Of a DNA stretch of 64,000 bases, positions 63,065-64,000 are shown piece after piece. Source of the DNA: Sphagnum magellanicum. Its lineage: Eukaryota > Streptophyta > Sphagnopsida > Sphagnales > Sphagnaceae. Position 1 is the first letter of the stretch. Each line of letters starts with the position of its first letter. The notes beneath the pieces were generated by a model, which did not search any database, had not been told where the DNA came from, and saw only the letters and a list, made by a program, of their open reading frames with translations. The DNA is taken from NCBI GenBank assembly GCA_021904315.1, contig CM038919.1, forward strand, positions 15,679,666 through 15,743,665. Direction: 5' to 3'. A program made the translations under genes and the position numbers.

Positions 63065-63510
63065 TACACGAGAGGAAGAAGCAACTGGTGTAGGTAGACG
63101 GTAGCCGTATGAATACTAGGACTACCTAGGCTCTAAGGTCAGGAGTAAGGTGCCAAATTTTTTAATTATTTTTTTGTCAGTAAATATTGTAATAATATTC
63201 GACAATGCCGCATTATACTAGCTATTACATTGTTTGAGAGCTTCATTGAGATTTTTGGCGAATTTTTCAGAACTTTTGGCAATTGTAAAATGTAGTATTA
63301 GTTAAACCAGTTCCGTCCTAACGAAGCAGCCTGCTTAGGTACTAGGGGTATTTGATTCTAGAACTCACGCACACACATCGTCAGCTTCTTCTTTGTTTTT
63401 ATTTTATTTTTTTGTCTTTTGTTTTCTTCCTCTACCGATTTCGTGGTGAGATCCCAAACTCCCACGCTTCTGAAGAAGCATCCATTGATGATGCATGTAT
63501 ACGATTGAAG

Positions 63511-63570
63511 AACTCTGTTAAACAGTCTGACCTTCCATTCAACTCTGTTAAACAGTCTGACCTGCCATTC
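63511..63570. repeat. 30-bp tandem duplication
   Basis: AACTCTGTTAAACAGTCTGA plus a CC-T/G-TCCATTC-like tail occurs twice head to tail with one difference. Confidence 0.85.
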
Positions 63571-63695
63571 TTCAGCAGAATTGATCATGCAGTCACACAT
63601 TGCCGTTAAACGTGCAGTGCAATTTTCTTTATGTGCAGTAAAAGTGCAAGTCTGGCACAAAGGTTCACCACTCTCTCTTGACAAATTTTTTCGCA

Positions 63696-64000
63696 ATACC
63701 AAATTCAAACTACCAGAGTGAACTAATACCCACCACAGCATGGATAGTGAAGGATTTCCTAATATCAATTTCAACCACAAGAGTGAACCAATACCCACCA
63801 GGGCATGGATCTTGACGGATTTCAAAATACCAAATTCAAACTACGAGAGTAAACTAATACTAATACCCACCCGCACATGGATCATGAAGGATTTCACAAT
63901 GCCAAATTCAAACTATGAGAGTGAACTAATACTAATACCCACTGCATGGATCATGAAGGATTTCACAATACCAAATTCAGCTATGAGAGTAAACTAATAC
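63696..64000. repeat. Minisatellite, 65-72-bp unit, running off the window
   Basis: Units start near 63696, 63762, 63827, 63899 and 63968 with ATACCAAATTCAAACTA-like text, then GAGAGTGAACTAATAC, then GCATGGATCATGAAGGATTTC. Units three and four share an extra CTAATA insertion, so they are the closest pair. The array is cut by the window end. Confidence 0.9.

Noticed and set aside
63358-63825. 155-codon minus-strand frame and an overlapping plus-strand frame over the terminal minisatellite.
   Set aside because: Low-complexity frames made by tandem repeats and the 30-bp duplication; no domain, no splice or promoter support.

Overview
This window looks like nuclear DNA of a land plant with a large, repeat-rich, AT-rich genome. 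The evidence is the plant TE set (Copia, CACTA), a plant-specific PADRE/DUF4228 gene and a plant-type short-chain dehydrogenase. Low gene density and layered decayed repeats would suit a gymnosperm or fern, but nothing seen here fixes the lineage.

Layout. 0.5-2.3 kb: decayed CACTA (En/Spm, TNP2-type) transposase, minus strand. 7.46-7.61 kb: a 154-bp CACTA-type miniature element with a clean 3-bp target duplication. 9.5-12.9 kb: a possible second CACTA element with subterminal repeats. 14.56-20.66 kb: a nearly full-length Ty1/Copia retrotransposon with 313-bp LTRs, PBS, PPT and 5-bp target duplication, inserted into an older coding-like relic. 20.7-33 kb: mostly unassigned, with coding-like relics (25.5-28.7 kb) and small tandem repeats. 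33.0-33.6 kb: a 66-bp minisatellite. 36.07-37.02 kb: the first host gene, a PADRE-domain protein, followed by a 74-bp hairpin-forming tandem repeat in its presumed 3' UTR and preceded by a candidate ABRE/TATA promoter. 38-45.9 kb: intergenic, with diverged dispersed repeats. 45.9-49.4 kb: an old, shortened Copia element. 50-59 kb: two relics of one RT-bearing element in opposite orientation. The RT, zinc knuckle and apparent restriction-like endonuclease order resembles R2-type LINEs. The plus copy is entered by an LTR-like insertion at 53.5-55.1 kb, and a second, inverted member of that insertion family lies just upstream at 50.7-51.7 kb. 60.5-63.1 kb: the second host gene, a four-exon SDR oxidoreductase with a 14-nt first coding exon, candidate TATA box, uORF and poly(A) signal. 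63.7-64.0 kb: a 65-72-bp minisatellite that runs off the window.

The two host genes (PADRE, SDR) are both on the minus strand, about 23 kb apart and separated by TE fossils. Nothing suggests they act together. The rest is the history of nested mobile elements.
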